DNA of 64,000 nt, from contig NC_091255.1 of the NCBI RefSeq assembly GCF_042477335.2, positions 21,616,501 through 21,680,500 on the forward strand. The letters run 5' to 3'. The notes under the pieces are model-generated. The model ran no database searches. It saw only the letters and a list, made by a program, of their open reading frames with translations, and was not told where the DNA came from. Of the stretch, positions 40,868 to 51,540 are shown one piece after another; positions within the stretch are counted from its first letter, which is position 1; every line of letters begins with the position of its first letter. A program made the translations under genes and the position numbers. The stretch is from Ovis canadensis (taxonomy: Eukaryota > Chordata > Mammalia > Artiodactyla > Bovidae).

Positions 40868-41054
40868 AAAGATTTTTTTTTTAATATGAACGATTGTTAA
40901 ACTCTTATTAAATTTATTACAATATTGCTTCTGTTTTAAGTTTTGGGTTTTGGGCCATAAGGCATATGGGATCTTAGTTCCCCAACCAGGGGTCAAACCC
41001 ACACCCCCTGCATTGGAAGGCAAAGTCTTAACCACTGGACTGCCAAGGAAGTCT
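40868..41054 (-). mobile_element. CHR-type SINE
   Basis: T-rich tail near 40868-40885, 'aaggcatatgggatcttagt', head 'aaccactggactgccaagg'. The outer direct repeats CCTAGATGACCCTGTTTTA (from 40849) and CCTAGATGACCCTTTTTAG (from 41344) enclose it together with the Bov-A2 to its right. Confidence 0.85.
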
Positions 41055-41335
41055 CTGCTGCTGCTGCTGCTGCTAAGTCGCTTCAGTCGTGTCCAACTCT
41101 GTGCGACCCCATAGACGACAGCCCACCAGGCTCCCCCATCCCTGGGATTCTCCAGGCAAGAACACTGGAGTGGATTGCCATTTCCTTCTCCAATGCATGA
41201 AAGTGAAAATTGAAAGTGAAGTCGCTCAGTCGTGTCCGACTTCTAGCGAACCCATGGACTGCAGCCTTCCAGGCTCCTCTGTCCATGGGATTTTCCAGGC
41301 AAGAGTACTGGAGTGGGGTGCCATCACCTTCTCCA
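41055..41335 (-). mobile_element. Bov-A2 dimeric SINE abutting CHR
   Basis: Two monomers plus linker, with the CTG run at its left edge. The CHR head end GGAAGTCT is on its left and GGGAAGTCCC on its right, so it inserted at the very edge of the CHR and duplicated the head terminus. Confidence 0.95.
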
Positions 41336-41361
41336 GGGAAGTCCCTAGATGACCCTTTTTA

Positions 41362-41640
41362 GAACTAATGTTCTAGAACTTTGGATCTCCTCTGAAGAAT
41401 CCAGGTCTGGGTTCACCTGTATATGCCCCGACAGTCTTAGCTGATGAGCGACTGAAGAAAGCTTTGACTTCCTCTTCCTTTGGGGATCCCTCCACCTGTG
41501 CTGGCCTACTGAGTCCCACTCAGTCCTCTCTCATCTCTCTACATCCTTCCCCCAACCCCAACCTTCTCCCAGATAGTGATGAACCACCAGAAATGGTCCC
41601 CAAGACATCAGGCCACAGAAAAAGCCCTCCCTTGCGCTAA
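41362..41640. other. Unique intergenic sequence
   Basis: No feature recognised. Confidence 0.4.
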
Positions 41641-41644
41641 TCAA

Positions 41645-42575
41645 ATCAATCAGGAGTCCAGTGGGAAGACAATATGCTGTGTATTGTCACCCTGCTTATT
41701 TAGCTTCTATGCAGAGTACATCATGTGAAACGCTGGGCTGGAAGAAACACAAGCTGGAATCAAGATGGCCGGGAGAAATATCAATAACCTCAGATATGCA
41801 GATGACACCACCCTTACGGCAGAAAGTGAAGAGGAACTACAAAGCCTCTTGATAAAAGTGAAAGAGGAGAGTGAAAAAGTTGGCTTAAAGCTCAACATTC
41901 AGAAAACGAAGATCATGGCATCTGGTCCCATCACTTCACGGGAAATAAATGCAGAAACAGTGTCAGACTTTTATTTTGGGGGGCTCCAAAATCACTGCAG
42001 ATGGTGACTGCAGCCATGAAATTAAAAGACGCTTACTCCTTGGAAGAAAACGTGTGAGCAACCTAGATAGCATATTCAAAAGCAGAGACATTACTTTGCT
42101 GACTAAGGTCCGTCTAGTCAAGGCTATGGTTTTCCCTGTGGTCATGTATGGATGTGAGAGTTGGACTGTGAAGAAGGCTGAGCGCTGAAGAATTGATGCT
42201 TTTGAACTGTGGTGTTGAGGAAGACTCTTGAGAGTCCCTTGGACTGCAAGGAGATCCAACCAGTCCATTCTGAAGGAGATCGGCCCTGGGATTTCTTTGG
42301 AAGGAATGATGCTGAAGCTGAAACTCCAGTACTTTGGCCACCTCATGCGAAGAGTTGACTCATTGTAAAAGACTCTGATGCTGGGAGGTGTTGGGGGCAG
42401 GAGGAGGAGGGGACGACAGAGGATGAGATGGCTGGATCGCATCACGGACTCGATGGACATGAGTCTGAGTGAACTCCGGGAGTTGGTGATGGACAGGGAG
42501 GCCTGGCGTGCTGCGATTCACGGGGTCGCGAAGAGTCGGACACGATGGAGCGAGTGAACTGACTGAGCTGAGTGG
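41645..42575 (+). mobile_element. BovB (RTE) LINE, 5'-truncated remnant
   Basis: Only ~0.93 kb of the ~3.2-kb element remains: the C-terminal half of the reverse transcriptase and the 3' end. The frame from 41765 shows NNLRYADDTTLTAESEEEL, with the catalytic YADD at about 41795-41806. The frame is lost near 41970 (indel) and, after a shift, stops at TGA 42186-42188, where BovB usually has CGA (CpG decay). The 3' end 'ggtcgcgaagagtcggacac' is the sequence shared with Bov SINEs. Confidence 0.92.
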
Positions 42576-42589
42576 GAAGAACGGCGAGC

Positions 42590-42822
42590 ACTGTGGGTTT
42601 TGGGGTTGGTCTGTTTCGGCTCCGCTGGGTGCTGGGTGTTCACTGCAGCTCGAAGGCCCTTTGTTGCAGCTTGCAGAGACTCCTCTAGTTGCAGCTTGCA
42701 GGCTGAGGCTTAGTGGCCCTGCAGCATGTGGGATCTTTGCTCCCCTGACCAGGAACGAACCCACATACTCTGCATTGGAAGGCAGATTTCTTAACCACTG
42801 GACCACCAGGGAGGTCCCAGGA
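42590..42822 (-). mobile_element. CHR-type SINE
   Basis: 'gtttcggctccgctgggtgc', 'gcagcatgtgggatctttgc' and head 'ttaaccactggaccaccagg' in minus orientation. Confidence 0.85.
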
Positions 42823-43287
42823 CTGTGTTTAATAAAAAGAGCTCAGCTGAGCTATCTTCCAGGAGGGGTGTGCCAACCTGTGGAATAGGATGTCTGCAGG
42901 GGCTCTTCCTGGGGCTCAGCAATTCTTTCCCAATTATGAACCCCAGCCCAGAGACAATAGGAGATATTGGCGGGGGGGAATCCAGAAACAAGCAGAAAAG
43001 ACCCTTTCCTGACTGTGCCTCCTTCCAGCAAAAATAGAACCACCACTACCCAATGCCCACCACGTGCCAGGCACAGTGCAGGGCCATTAACCTGCATTAT
43101 TTCCAAGTGGAAGGGATGGTGTTTGCACTGTTTTCATTTCCAAGTCCTGTGGACATCTTGTGCCGGGCCTGGCTAGCTTTGGGACTGATGATCCTAGCCA
43201 TGGAAGGGAGAGCCGGAAGGTTGCAATGAAAGATGGGGAAAGGGACAGCCTGCTGAGTCCCGCCTGCCTCCAACCCGCATGCGCACG

Positions 43288-43288
<1 letters not shown>
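42823..43288. other. Mostly unique intergenic sequence
   Basis: 43030-43115 ('cccaccacgtgccaggcaca') is an L2/MIR-like trace; otherwise nothing. Confidence 0.35.

Positions 43289-43323
<35 letters not shown>
43289..43323 (+). repeat. (CA)n microsatellite
   Basis: A pure CA run of about 35 bp, running into CACGTGTGCGC. Confidence 0.95.
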
Positions 43324-43326
<3 letters not shown>

Positions 43327-43719
43327 TGCGCACCCACATGAACCGCTCGTGTGCACATACCCGCTCCTCGCTCCTGGCCAGATGGACACTAGCGCTACCA
43401 GTTGGCAGCGGATATATCCCAAGGGAGGAGGCTGCTGCTAAGAAGGCTGAATGAAGACGCTAAAGAAGCCGGGGACACAGCGGGTCCTCTGTTTGCAAGG
43501 ACAAGAACGCTGCCTCCCAACCAGGAGCTCTAGATGCCCGGGAAACTCTAGGGTAGAGAAAAGAGACCCAGGCAAAGTGTCTACTCTTTATTCCTCTAAT
43601 GCCTCTTGAGAAGTGATATCTCTGTAAAGGCAAAGTTCCTGAGATGAAGCTTAACATGGCCACTTTAGGGAAAAAAAACCACCCAAAACCCTGTGCTCCA
43701 GGAATGTAACAACAGAAAA

Positions 43720-44035
43720 TAATTAAGGTCTAATAAGGTCAGTGTTCCACCTTAACACCTTTTCAGTTCCAGTTAAAACCTCTACTAATTTGCCAAGAAA
43801 AACCAGCCTCACTTGGGTCTTATTATTTGAATCACGTCCTGTCTCTTAATTTAAACGAGAGACTCACATAAGGATTTTTTTTATTTTAAATTACAATGCC
43901 GACTTTCTTCCAGTTGATTACGGTATATGACTCTCTGTTGGAAGGCCATTATTTTTTGCTATGATTTACAAAGCATTTAAAGCGAAATCAATGTAATAAA
44001 TATTGAAGTATTGTAATAGATAATTCCATATATTT
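43720..44035. promoter_or_regulatory. AT-rich candidate conserved non-coding element
   Basis: A ~315-bp repeat-free island with CTACTAATTTGCC, TCTTAATTTAAACG, TTTTAAATTACAATGC, CAGTTGATTACGG, AAAGCATTTAAAGCG and GTAATAAATATTG. It is the longest uninterrupted AT-rich unique block in the window. Enhancer role is inference. Confidence 0.4.
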
Positions 44036-45244
44036 AACTGGAGACACAGTTCGGCCCTGCTTGGGCATCCAGGAAAGGGAGAAGGGAGAGGATGGGGAGG
44101 GAGAATGACCTGATGCTCACATCAGGGGTGACATCTTTTCTTCCGGATTCATTTAGCCAGGCCTCACTGAGCCTTCCCCAAGGTCCTGTACACTGAACTT
44201 GGGGCCATGGAGAGTTGTGGGATGTCCAGGACCTGTCCTCTAGTGTCACAGACTCTTTGAAGAAATTCCCCTGCAAAGGAGGGGCACAGTGATGAAGGCC
44301 ACCCTAACCTGCATACGGAGCCCTGGGATGGGGGAAGGCCTTCAGCAGAGAGAAACCCTGAATGTTGGGGGAAACAAGACTGGAGTTGCCTCCTCTAGCC
44401 TCTCCCCTTCCTTCCCTCTCCTACTCGACTCTCTCCTACCCTTCCTTCCGTCTCCTCTTCCCTCCCTGGACTGAGCTGGCTCTGGTCTTCTTGCCATAGC
44501 CAGCATCTACGGGCCCCTGAGCTGGTGAAGCTCAGTGCAGAAGACACAGCCCAGCATTCTCGGCCCTGAAAGCCCTGGACGCGGGAGAGGTGTGAAGAGG
44601 GAGATGGTGCCGCAGTCTCACTGGCACTTTTGGCATGTGGCCTGGGGCCAGCCACCTTGGTACCGACCCCACGGCCAGGAGATGTTGGCCACCTCCGGGC
44701 CCCGCAGCTGTGGATGGTCAGATCTGCCCCATCTCTCCAGGGAGCTGGGCTGGAGCACAGGGTCCAGAGTAGAGGTCCAGATGGCTTCCCCAGCTGGGAA
44801 GCCCTCCTGCCTGCCCCTGCGCCACCCACCCCGCCAGTCTCAAAAGGTACCCGGGAGCAGGCTCCTTTTCTACTCCATAACCCACCGCCCCAGGAGGAGC
44901 AGCCCCCCACCCCCGGCTTCTTCCCATCCTCAGAGTCATTGCACGTGGGTCACATGTCTGTTCCCATGTGGGCTCTGCACCCAGGTTCCTGGCTTGATTC
45001 AGAAACTCACGCCCAGCGGTGAGGGAGGCACGCAGGGAACAGCAGCCTAAGGGTTAGTCCCAATCACACACGCCTGGTGCAGGCAGTGTGCTGTCTGATG
45101 AGCTATTGGAGCACTGGGGAGGTTTTCATAGAGGTTGTGTGAACTATACGGCGCCAGCTGAGCGACTGAGCTTGCACGCACTGACTGTACAGTGCAGGCT
45201 TGTAATGGACCGGTAGCTCATGCACTCCCGCACATGCGCGTGCG
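44036..45244. other. Unique GC-rich intergenic sequence
   Basis: Overlapping long frames on both strands (44395-44910 minus, 44535-45050 plus) have no domain and reflect composition. 44395-44465 is pyrimidine-rich. Confidence 0.4.
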
Positions 45245-45269
45245 CACACACACACACACACACACACAC
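45245..45269 (+). repeat. (CA)n microsatellite
   Basis: A CA run of about 25 bp flanked by GCGC alternations. Confidence 0.9.
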
Positions 45270-45780
45270 GCACATCTAGCAGATCCCACAGGAAGAAGAT
45301 GTATTGTCCCTTGCCTTCCCACCCCAAGCCTGAACCCAAGCCCCAAGTCCCTAGCTCTGAACATACTCCGCTATAAATCCCAGGAGGGGACATGCAGGGG
45401 GGAAAGGAGCAGAGAAAGGAGATTTACAGCAAACTTGCTTCCTGACATCTCTCTGGCCCATCCCATAAAATAACAGTATCAATAGATAAATCACAGAGTC
45501 TCAGGAGACCTCACCCTTGCCCATATGGGGTCTTTGGTGGGAGTCAACAGGACAAGGGCAGAGGGATTCACCCAGCTAATTCTCCATGATACCAGGAGTC
45601 CCGGACGGCCTGGAGTGGGAAAAGGGAGGTCTCAGCTCTAATTCTTAGAGTGTGAGGAGGTGGAGAATGGGGTGAGGGTAGAGGGCAGGAGCTTTCATCA
45701 CCCAAAACAGAGTAAGGCATCTCTAGATTCAGCATGGGCTTCGAGCAAATCTCAACTCCATTTGTGCCTTTGAGCAAGGC
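45270..45780. other. Unique intergenic sequence
   Basis: Nothing recognised. Confidence 0.4.
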
Positions 45781-45784
45781 ACTC

Positions 45785-45945
45785 CTAGTGGTATGCCTTT
45801 GAGCAAGTTACTTAACCTCTCTGGGGCCCGGTTTACTTCTCTGTCAAGGCAGGACATTGACTATCCACCTGATAGGATAAAGCACATTCCTCCCCCTCTC
45901 CAGGCTGCAGTGTTCCATCTGTAAAGTGGGGGGACATGGAAAGTC
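45785..45945 (+). mobile_element. MIR-like fragment
   Basis: 'tttgagcaagttacttaacc' and 'ctctggggcccggtttactt' follow MIR; 'gtgttccatctgtaaagtgg' repeats the MIR middle, so two pieces may be present. Confidence 0.5.
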
Positions 45946-46243
45946 CTTGGTCTTTAAGGCTCATCCCTCCCAACATCATAGAGCCCAACAGTTAGGACCA
46001 GCACGGTAACCAAGGGGAGTGGGCAGGGTGGAGCTGCAAGCATGAGGTGGGCGCGGCCACACAGACCAGGCAGAAGATGTCAGCATCTGGGAGAGGCCAG
46101 AAGGGCTCCATCTGACCGATCCCCACAGTTCTGACCACTCCAAGCCGGAGATCCCACCCCACCCCCCTTGCAGCCTGGATAGCCATTGATGGGGCAGCAG
46201 GATGCATTGCAGCGATTAACTTTCCTCCAGAGGCGGGAGGGGG
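45946..46243. other. Unique intergenic sequence
   Basis: Nothing recognised. Confidence 0.4.
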
Positions 46244-46640
46244 TGGGCGAGTCTCCACTCAGCCTCCTCCCTTACTTGTGGAGAGAACCCTGGCTTCCCT
46301 CCTGCCTGTGCAGCCCCTCCTCCCCATCCCACATCCCTGCCCGTCTTCCCCCTGCCCTTGGCACCTTCCACCAACCAACGGTGCAGTATGAACCCCAGTT
46401 CCTCACAATCTTCCAGCCCCGCCCTCCCTCCTTGCCTCCCTCCTCCACTTCTTGCCCGTCCTCCACCTTCTTGATCCCTTCATCCCTCTGCTCTCCTCCT
46501 CTGCGCCCTCTCTTCTCCTCTCCCACTCCTGTTTCTCTGGTGTGTTTCTCTCCCCTCCTCTCCACTCCCCTCCCCTTCACTGATTCTTCCCTTTTCATCC
46601 CCTCCTGGCTCTCCTGCCTTCCCTTCTCTCTGGGTCTGAT
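46244..46640 (+). repeat. Polypyrimidine-rich tract
   Basis: About 400 bp of mostly C and T (CCTCC, CTTCC, CTCTCC words), strongest at 46405-46625. Strand asymmetry is extreme. The long plus and minus frames across it are compositional. Confidence 0.75.
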
Positions 46641-47880
46641 TCAGAGAGCCGAGGTGGCATTACCTTGGGAGAGTGAGCATGTGGAGGGGCAGTGGGGGGC
46701 TGGAAGGGGGCACGCTCTGGCCTGAGCCCCCCCACCCCAGTATTGCTTCGGAGACAGGAGGATGGGAGTTCACCCGCAGGGCAGCTGTCAGCGGCTCAGT
46801 GGATGGATGAGTGAAAGTGGAGGGGGTGGGGAGGCGAAGGTGCTGGGGAGGGAGCTGTCTTCAACTAAACAAGACTGTGGTGGGTGAAATAATGGGGCTG
46901 TTTAATAACAGCCCCGCCCGAGGCACCTCAGCCCCAAGACCCAGCCCTCCTGCCCACCTCCCTCTAGTCCCGTGCCCCACCCCACCCCCACCTCATCCCC
47001 AAAGTCCCTTCATCCCAGAGGCCTGTGAGTTTCCCTGATCCTTTGGGCAGAACTGGAGGCCCTCCACCAAGTCCCGGGACCACTGCCTCTCCACCAACCT
47101 TCCCCATCTCCCCTCCATGGGAGGAGGGGCAGCTGGGACTGGGACCCCCCAGACGACTTGCTTCTAGAGTCATGTCTGAGCAGATCAGCACCCCAGAGCC
47201 GGCAGGCCTATTAGGAGGCCTTTGTGGAGAAGCAGGCTGGGGAAGAGGAGTGGGGATTTTCCATTCTCCAAGCAACTGAATTACACAGTCAGGGGATCAG
47301 GGGAGAACTCGGTGCTTAAGCTGCTCTTCACGGCCCAGCCTCTGCCCTGGCGCTCAGCCTCCTGCGTGCTCAGCAGGGATCTGAGGGAGCCTTGTCGTGT
47401 CTGTTTTGGTGGTGTCTTTTCTGTGACTGGAGTCGGCCTTGGGAGCAAAACCAAGTCTCATCTCTTCCCACCCCACCCCCCAGAGCTATTACACCAAAAA
47501 GGGGCTCAAAGGGGACCAGCTTGCTACCATCTGCACCAACCCTCACCTTCCATGAAGACCTTGGGTCTGCTGATCAATCTAGAAGGGTAGCTTTGAGAGG
47601 TGAAGTGACTTTCTCTAAGTCTTACAGCAAGCGAAGGGCAACTGAGATGGTTTCCTGACTGTGGCTGGATGTAGAGGTGAAACCAGGCCCATGCCAGGGA
47701 CTGCAAGGAGCCCAGGACTGCTTTTCTCTCTTACTAGAAGTGAGCTTCGTCAGCCCCGACATCAGCTTTAAAAAGAACAGAGCCTGCTCCCATTTTGTCT
47801 CCAAGGCTGCAGGGGGCCAGACCGTAGCAGATGGTGGAGGGCAGGGGAGGGGAGAGGGAGTGGAAAGGAGATTAGACTTA
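46641..47880. other. Unique GC-rich intergenic sequence
   Basis: No repeat or gene recognised. An AT-richer core with GTGAAATAATGGGGCTG and TTTAATAACAGCCCC lies at 46880-46915. Confidence 0.35.
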
Positions 47881-47881
47881 A

Positions 47882-48070
47882 AGAATCTGAATTCTTCAGG
47901 CCTCATCTTAGCCTTATCACTAACTTGCTGTGTGACCTTGGGCAAACCAATGCCCCTCTCTGAGCTTCAGATGGCTTATCCACAAAACTGAGATCACGTC
48001 TCTTTCAGGATGATTTTGAAGGTATTGAAAGAGCATCCCCTGGTGCATATTAGCTGTTCAAAATGATGGT
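47882..48070 (+). mobile_element. MIR SINE remnant
   Basis: 'cactaacttgctgtgtgacc', 'ttgggcaaaccaatgcccc' and 'ctctgagcttcagatgg' follow MIR. Confidence 0.7.
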
Positions 48071-48820
48071 GAGAGCAGAATCGGAGGTGATTTCATTTAT
48101 TTTACCCAGAGCGGTGCCCATTCCCTGAAACAAGAGGCTCATTCAAGCAACTGGTACTTCCCACTGGGAGGGCAAATCCATCATGTTCAGCAACTATTGG
48201 CCTCTCCCACCTGGTATAAGGTTATTGGGGGGTCATGCCCCTGTGCCCTGTGTCCACTTTCTAGAAAGAGGCCCAAAGCCCACCACCCTAGCCCCATGTG
48301 ACCCCTAGAGGCCTTTTGCTGACTAAATGGCCTTCTCCGACCTTCCCGATGACCTATGTTCTTTCCAGCCAGAAAATTCTATGACCCTGTGACCCCTGAA
48401 AGCCCTGCCCTGCTAATGGTTTTATGATCTTCTCTACGGAATCCTCTCTCTGCCCTCTCTAACCCCCAGGCCCCTTTCAGTAGGTCCTAGTCAAAATAAA
48501 CAACATTTATGACCAGAGCAGGATTCAAGGTCCACACTGCAAACAAACGTAGAGCCCTTTGAAGGTGCCTGGGGAATCCATCACAGCCTGGGGTGTGATG
48601 CTCCCCAGGCTCAAGGGGAGGTGGGCCCTGCGAAGGGGCACAGGCATGGGAAGCCGGGCTCTGGATCTAGGTTTAGAATCTGAGGATCCTGAGCTGCGTC
48701 TGGGGCTCCCTTCTCAGCACCAAGCCCGGCCTCCCTGCGAGGGAAGGCGGTGGGGGTGGGGAAGGACTGGGAAGACCCAAGATGTCCACTGTGATCAGCA
48801 ACCTTTCTGAAAAAAGCTGA
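48071..48820. other. Unique intergenic sequence
   Basis: Nothing recognised. Confidence 0.4.
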
Positions 48821-48821
48821 G

Positions 48822-48902
48822 GGACTTCCCTGGGGGTCCAGTGGTTAAGACTCTGTACTTCCAATGCAGGGGGAGCAAGTGCAGACCCCCTTGTGGGCCA
48901 GG
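48822..48902 (+). mobile_element. CHR-type SINE head, 3' truncated
   Basis: GGGACTTCCCTGGGGGTCCAG, 'gtggttaagactctgtactt' and 'ccaatgcagggggag', then the match ends. Confidence 0.75.
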
Positions 48903-49815
48903 GCCACATTGGGTGTGTTATCCGGGGAGAAAATGAAAGGAGACAAAAATGAATGAGCTGGGGGGTGGGGGGGAAATTGAGGCAAACAGGAAAAGCAAGT
49001 ATGAGTGGATGAGAGGGCGAGAGCCCAAACCACAGGAGTCCCAGGGTCCATCTCTGCCTCCAGGGCTCGCCTGGACAGTGGAGCAATAGTAGGCAGCTTG
49101 GGACAGACTTCCTAAGGAAGCAGAATCTTCTCAACGGGTAGGAGAGACATCAGCCCAGCCTGGCCTGCCTCCTGGGCCAGCCAGCAGACCTACAGAGAGA
49201 GGGAGATTGTGGGCAAGAGCAAGAATCTTAGTCCATACCGAGTCTCTCCTGGAGACCCCTAACCTGCACTTCAGTGAATGATGGCACTGATGGAGCAGTG
49301 GAAGCCCCACGTCCAGAACGAACCCCTCTTCCTCTGTCCCACCCAAGTGAAGGGCCGAGCGCTGCCCCCCACTCTCTATTAACCATCCTCCGACTGCGAA
49401 GGGGGCCCACAGGCGGCAGCCCCCTCCTGGCTCATCTCGGCCTCCCACTGGCCACGTGGACGGGCTGCCTCTGCTGGACTCCACGTCTCCCTGCAGGTGC
49501 GGCTGTGGGAGCAGGTTTGTTTCATCTGGAGGGACAGGATCTGTCTGGGGAACTGTGGTTGCAGAATATTAAGGTAGGATTCCCAAAGGCCCGAGTCTGA
49601 GAGCAGCTTTCTAGGACATGCAGCTCAAGGTTTTTTCCTTCAGCTCTGGCGCACCAGCCGCCAGAACTGGGGCACGGGCCTGGGGGCTGGTGTTCTCTGA
49701 CTCAGGGCTGGAGCTGGGGTGGGGGGAGGTATTTTCCCCAGGAGACCTGTGCCTTACCATTTACCCTACTAAAAATACCATGCTGCCCAACAGGTGGGGT
49801 GAGGAGCTCTAGACG
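48903..49815. other. Unique GC-rich intergenic sequence
   Basis: No feature recognised; overlapping opposite-strand frames at 49131-49600 have no domain. Confidence 0.35.
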
Positions 49816-49819
49816 GGAA

Positions 49820-50130
49820 ATGTGTGCAGTTAGCAAGGTATCGATAACATTTATCAGGGACCTGCTTTATAGTATTTGCATCTGTGGCAGATAATTAATA
49901 TATGGAAGGCTGGAACAAAGGTGGAAGGGAGCAAGGCGGGAGCTGGAAAGGCAGGCCTGAGTTTCTCCAGCATAAATAGTTTGTTTGATAAAAACCCTCC
50001 TCCTAAACTGAAAGAAGAATTTCGCTGGCTTTTTATGATCTTATACAAGTGAATTAGAACTTTCAGCTGAGTACCCTGGTGCCCAGCACGGCGCTTTATA
50101 AATAAAAGTTCCTCCATGGCATTGGGTTTT
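49820..50130. promoter_or_regulatory. AT-rich candidate non-coding element
   Basis: It contains GTATCGATAACATTTATC (about 49839, with the palindrome ATCGAT), TATAGTATTTGCATC (ATTTGCAT octamer), CAGATAATTAATATATGG (about 49888) and ATAAATAAAAG. Repeat-free and distinct from its flanks. Confidence 0.4.
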
Positions 50131-50147
50131 AGGGCTATGAGGCCAGT

Positions 50148-50332
50148 GGATCTCAACATTGGTTGAATATAGAATCACCTGGGGCATTTTTTTAAAAAAT
50201 GAGATGCCAGACACCCACCTCCAGAGATTTTGATCTAATTGTTCCGGGCGGAGCCCAAGTGTGTGTGTTGTGTTTTTTTTTAAAGCTCCCTAGAGGGTTC
50301 TACTTTGCAGCCAAGGTTGAGAACCACTGGTC
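50148..50332 (+). mobile_element. MER5-like hAT remnant
   Basis: 'gatctcaacattggttgaat', 'agaatcacctggggc', 'ccagagattttgatctaat' and 'gttgagaaccactgg' are in MER5 order with terminal-repeat-like ends. Confidence 0.65.
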
Positions 50333-50440
50333 TGAGCCAGCACTTCGCTTAACAGATGTAGAAACTGAGGCCCAGAGACCAGGTTCCCTAGGCTTACACA
50401 GGGCGAGGGCCACAGACGCCAATCAGACGTCCTGCCTTGT
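50333..50440 (-). mobile_element. MIR-like fragment
   Basis: 'taacagatgtagaaactgag' and 'gcccagagaccaggttccc' fit the MIR complement. Confidence 0.45.
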
Positions 50441-50689
50441 TTGTTAAATGAGCAAACAAAAGACTGATCCTCTCTTGGAGGCATCTCTGTCTGCAGAGAC
50501 CAGCTGCCCAACCCCCTTCCTCCCACCCCTACATTTTCATATTCTTTTCATCACAAGCTGGGCCTTGACCCTGCTTCTCGTGGCCTCTCATCCTGAAGGC
50601 CTTGGGGCTTATCCAGGCCAAACATCTGGCTCAGACGTCGTCCAGCACGTCTGGAGCCTTGGAGAGGAACAGGGCACTTGAAGCACTGT
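50441..50689. other. Unique intergenic sequence
   Basis: Nothing recognised. Confidence 0.4.
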
Positions 50690-51075
50690 GGCCACAGGGA
50701 GTGTCGGTGTCTACCCAAGAGCAGGGGCGTGTGTGTGCAAACGCATCCATGTGCACAGATATACACCCGTGTGCAGAGGACTCTTCTGCATGGGGGCACG
50801 CATCCTTCCAGGCATATGGGCACTCTCAGTGAGAACATTTATGTGTGGTTGTGTATATACCCACACGCAGCATGTCCACATGTCCACAGTAGCCCCTGTC
50901 TACACAGCAGTGTAACTGCATCCTACAATGCTGGTGTGTGTGTCCGTAATGGTGTACAAGTGTATAATGCTGCCTCTACATGTACAGAATACACATTTGC
51001 GTTTATCGCTGGAGACTTGCATGTGACAATATACACGTGGCTGATTGGCTGTGTGTGTGTGTGACCGGCAGTCTG
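50690..51075 (+). repeat. GT-rich degenerate block
   Basis: GTGTGTGT words (for example 50729-50737, 50935-50943 and 51049-51062) are interspersed with GTGTGCA and ATACAC. Similar in character to 2.56-3.49 kb but shorter and less dense. Confidence 0.45.
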
Positions 51076-51540
51076 TGTGTGCAGGTTTATGTGGAGAGAG
51101 AAGAGGTGTCTGCAGTTTCCATCATTTCTCCTAACGAATCACTGGGAAACACATGTGTGGGAAACTTGTATCTTTCATGCTTAAACATATTTCTGCACGT
51201 ATGAACGCAATGTGGTACTGTGCCAACTAAGATTCTGCATGTAAACATCACATATCATTGATAGAATTCAATAAGCCATGCAAGGCCCCGGTAGCATTCC
51301 TTAAAATTTTATTTAACACTGTTTCAGCCAAGCAGCGTTGGCCCAAGTCCCGTACACACTGTGGATTACGGGTGCAAATGCACAATTTGTAGGATATAAT
51401 ATACAACACATGAGAAGCGTAACAGAGAAGCATCACCTAAAAATTACAAAGGTCTCCATCTTTCTCTTGGCTCAACTTAGTCCCCTTCCTTCCCCAAACC
51501 TGATTAAAACCCATTCCTTCACACTTCCCTAGGAGGTCTC
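51076..51540. other. AT-rich unique sequence
   Basis: No family recognised. 51280-51450 is AT-rich with GTAGGATATAATATAC. It could be decayed LINE or a regulatory island. Confidence 0.25.

Noticed and set aside
41765..42188. Possible reverse transcriptase gene
   Set aside because: It is a 5'-truncated BovB copy with a frameshift and an early stop, so it was annotated as a dead mobile element.
44395..45050. Pair of 171-aa frames on opposite strands
   Set aside because: They overlap each other on both strands, a sign of composition rather than coding; no recognisable domain.
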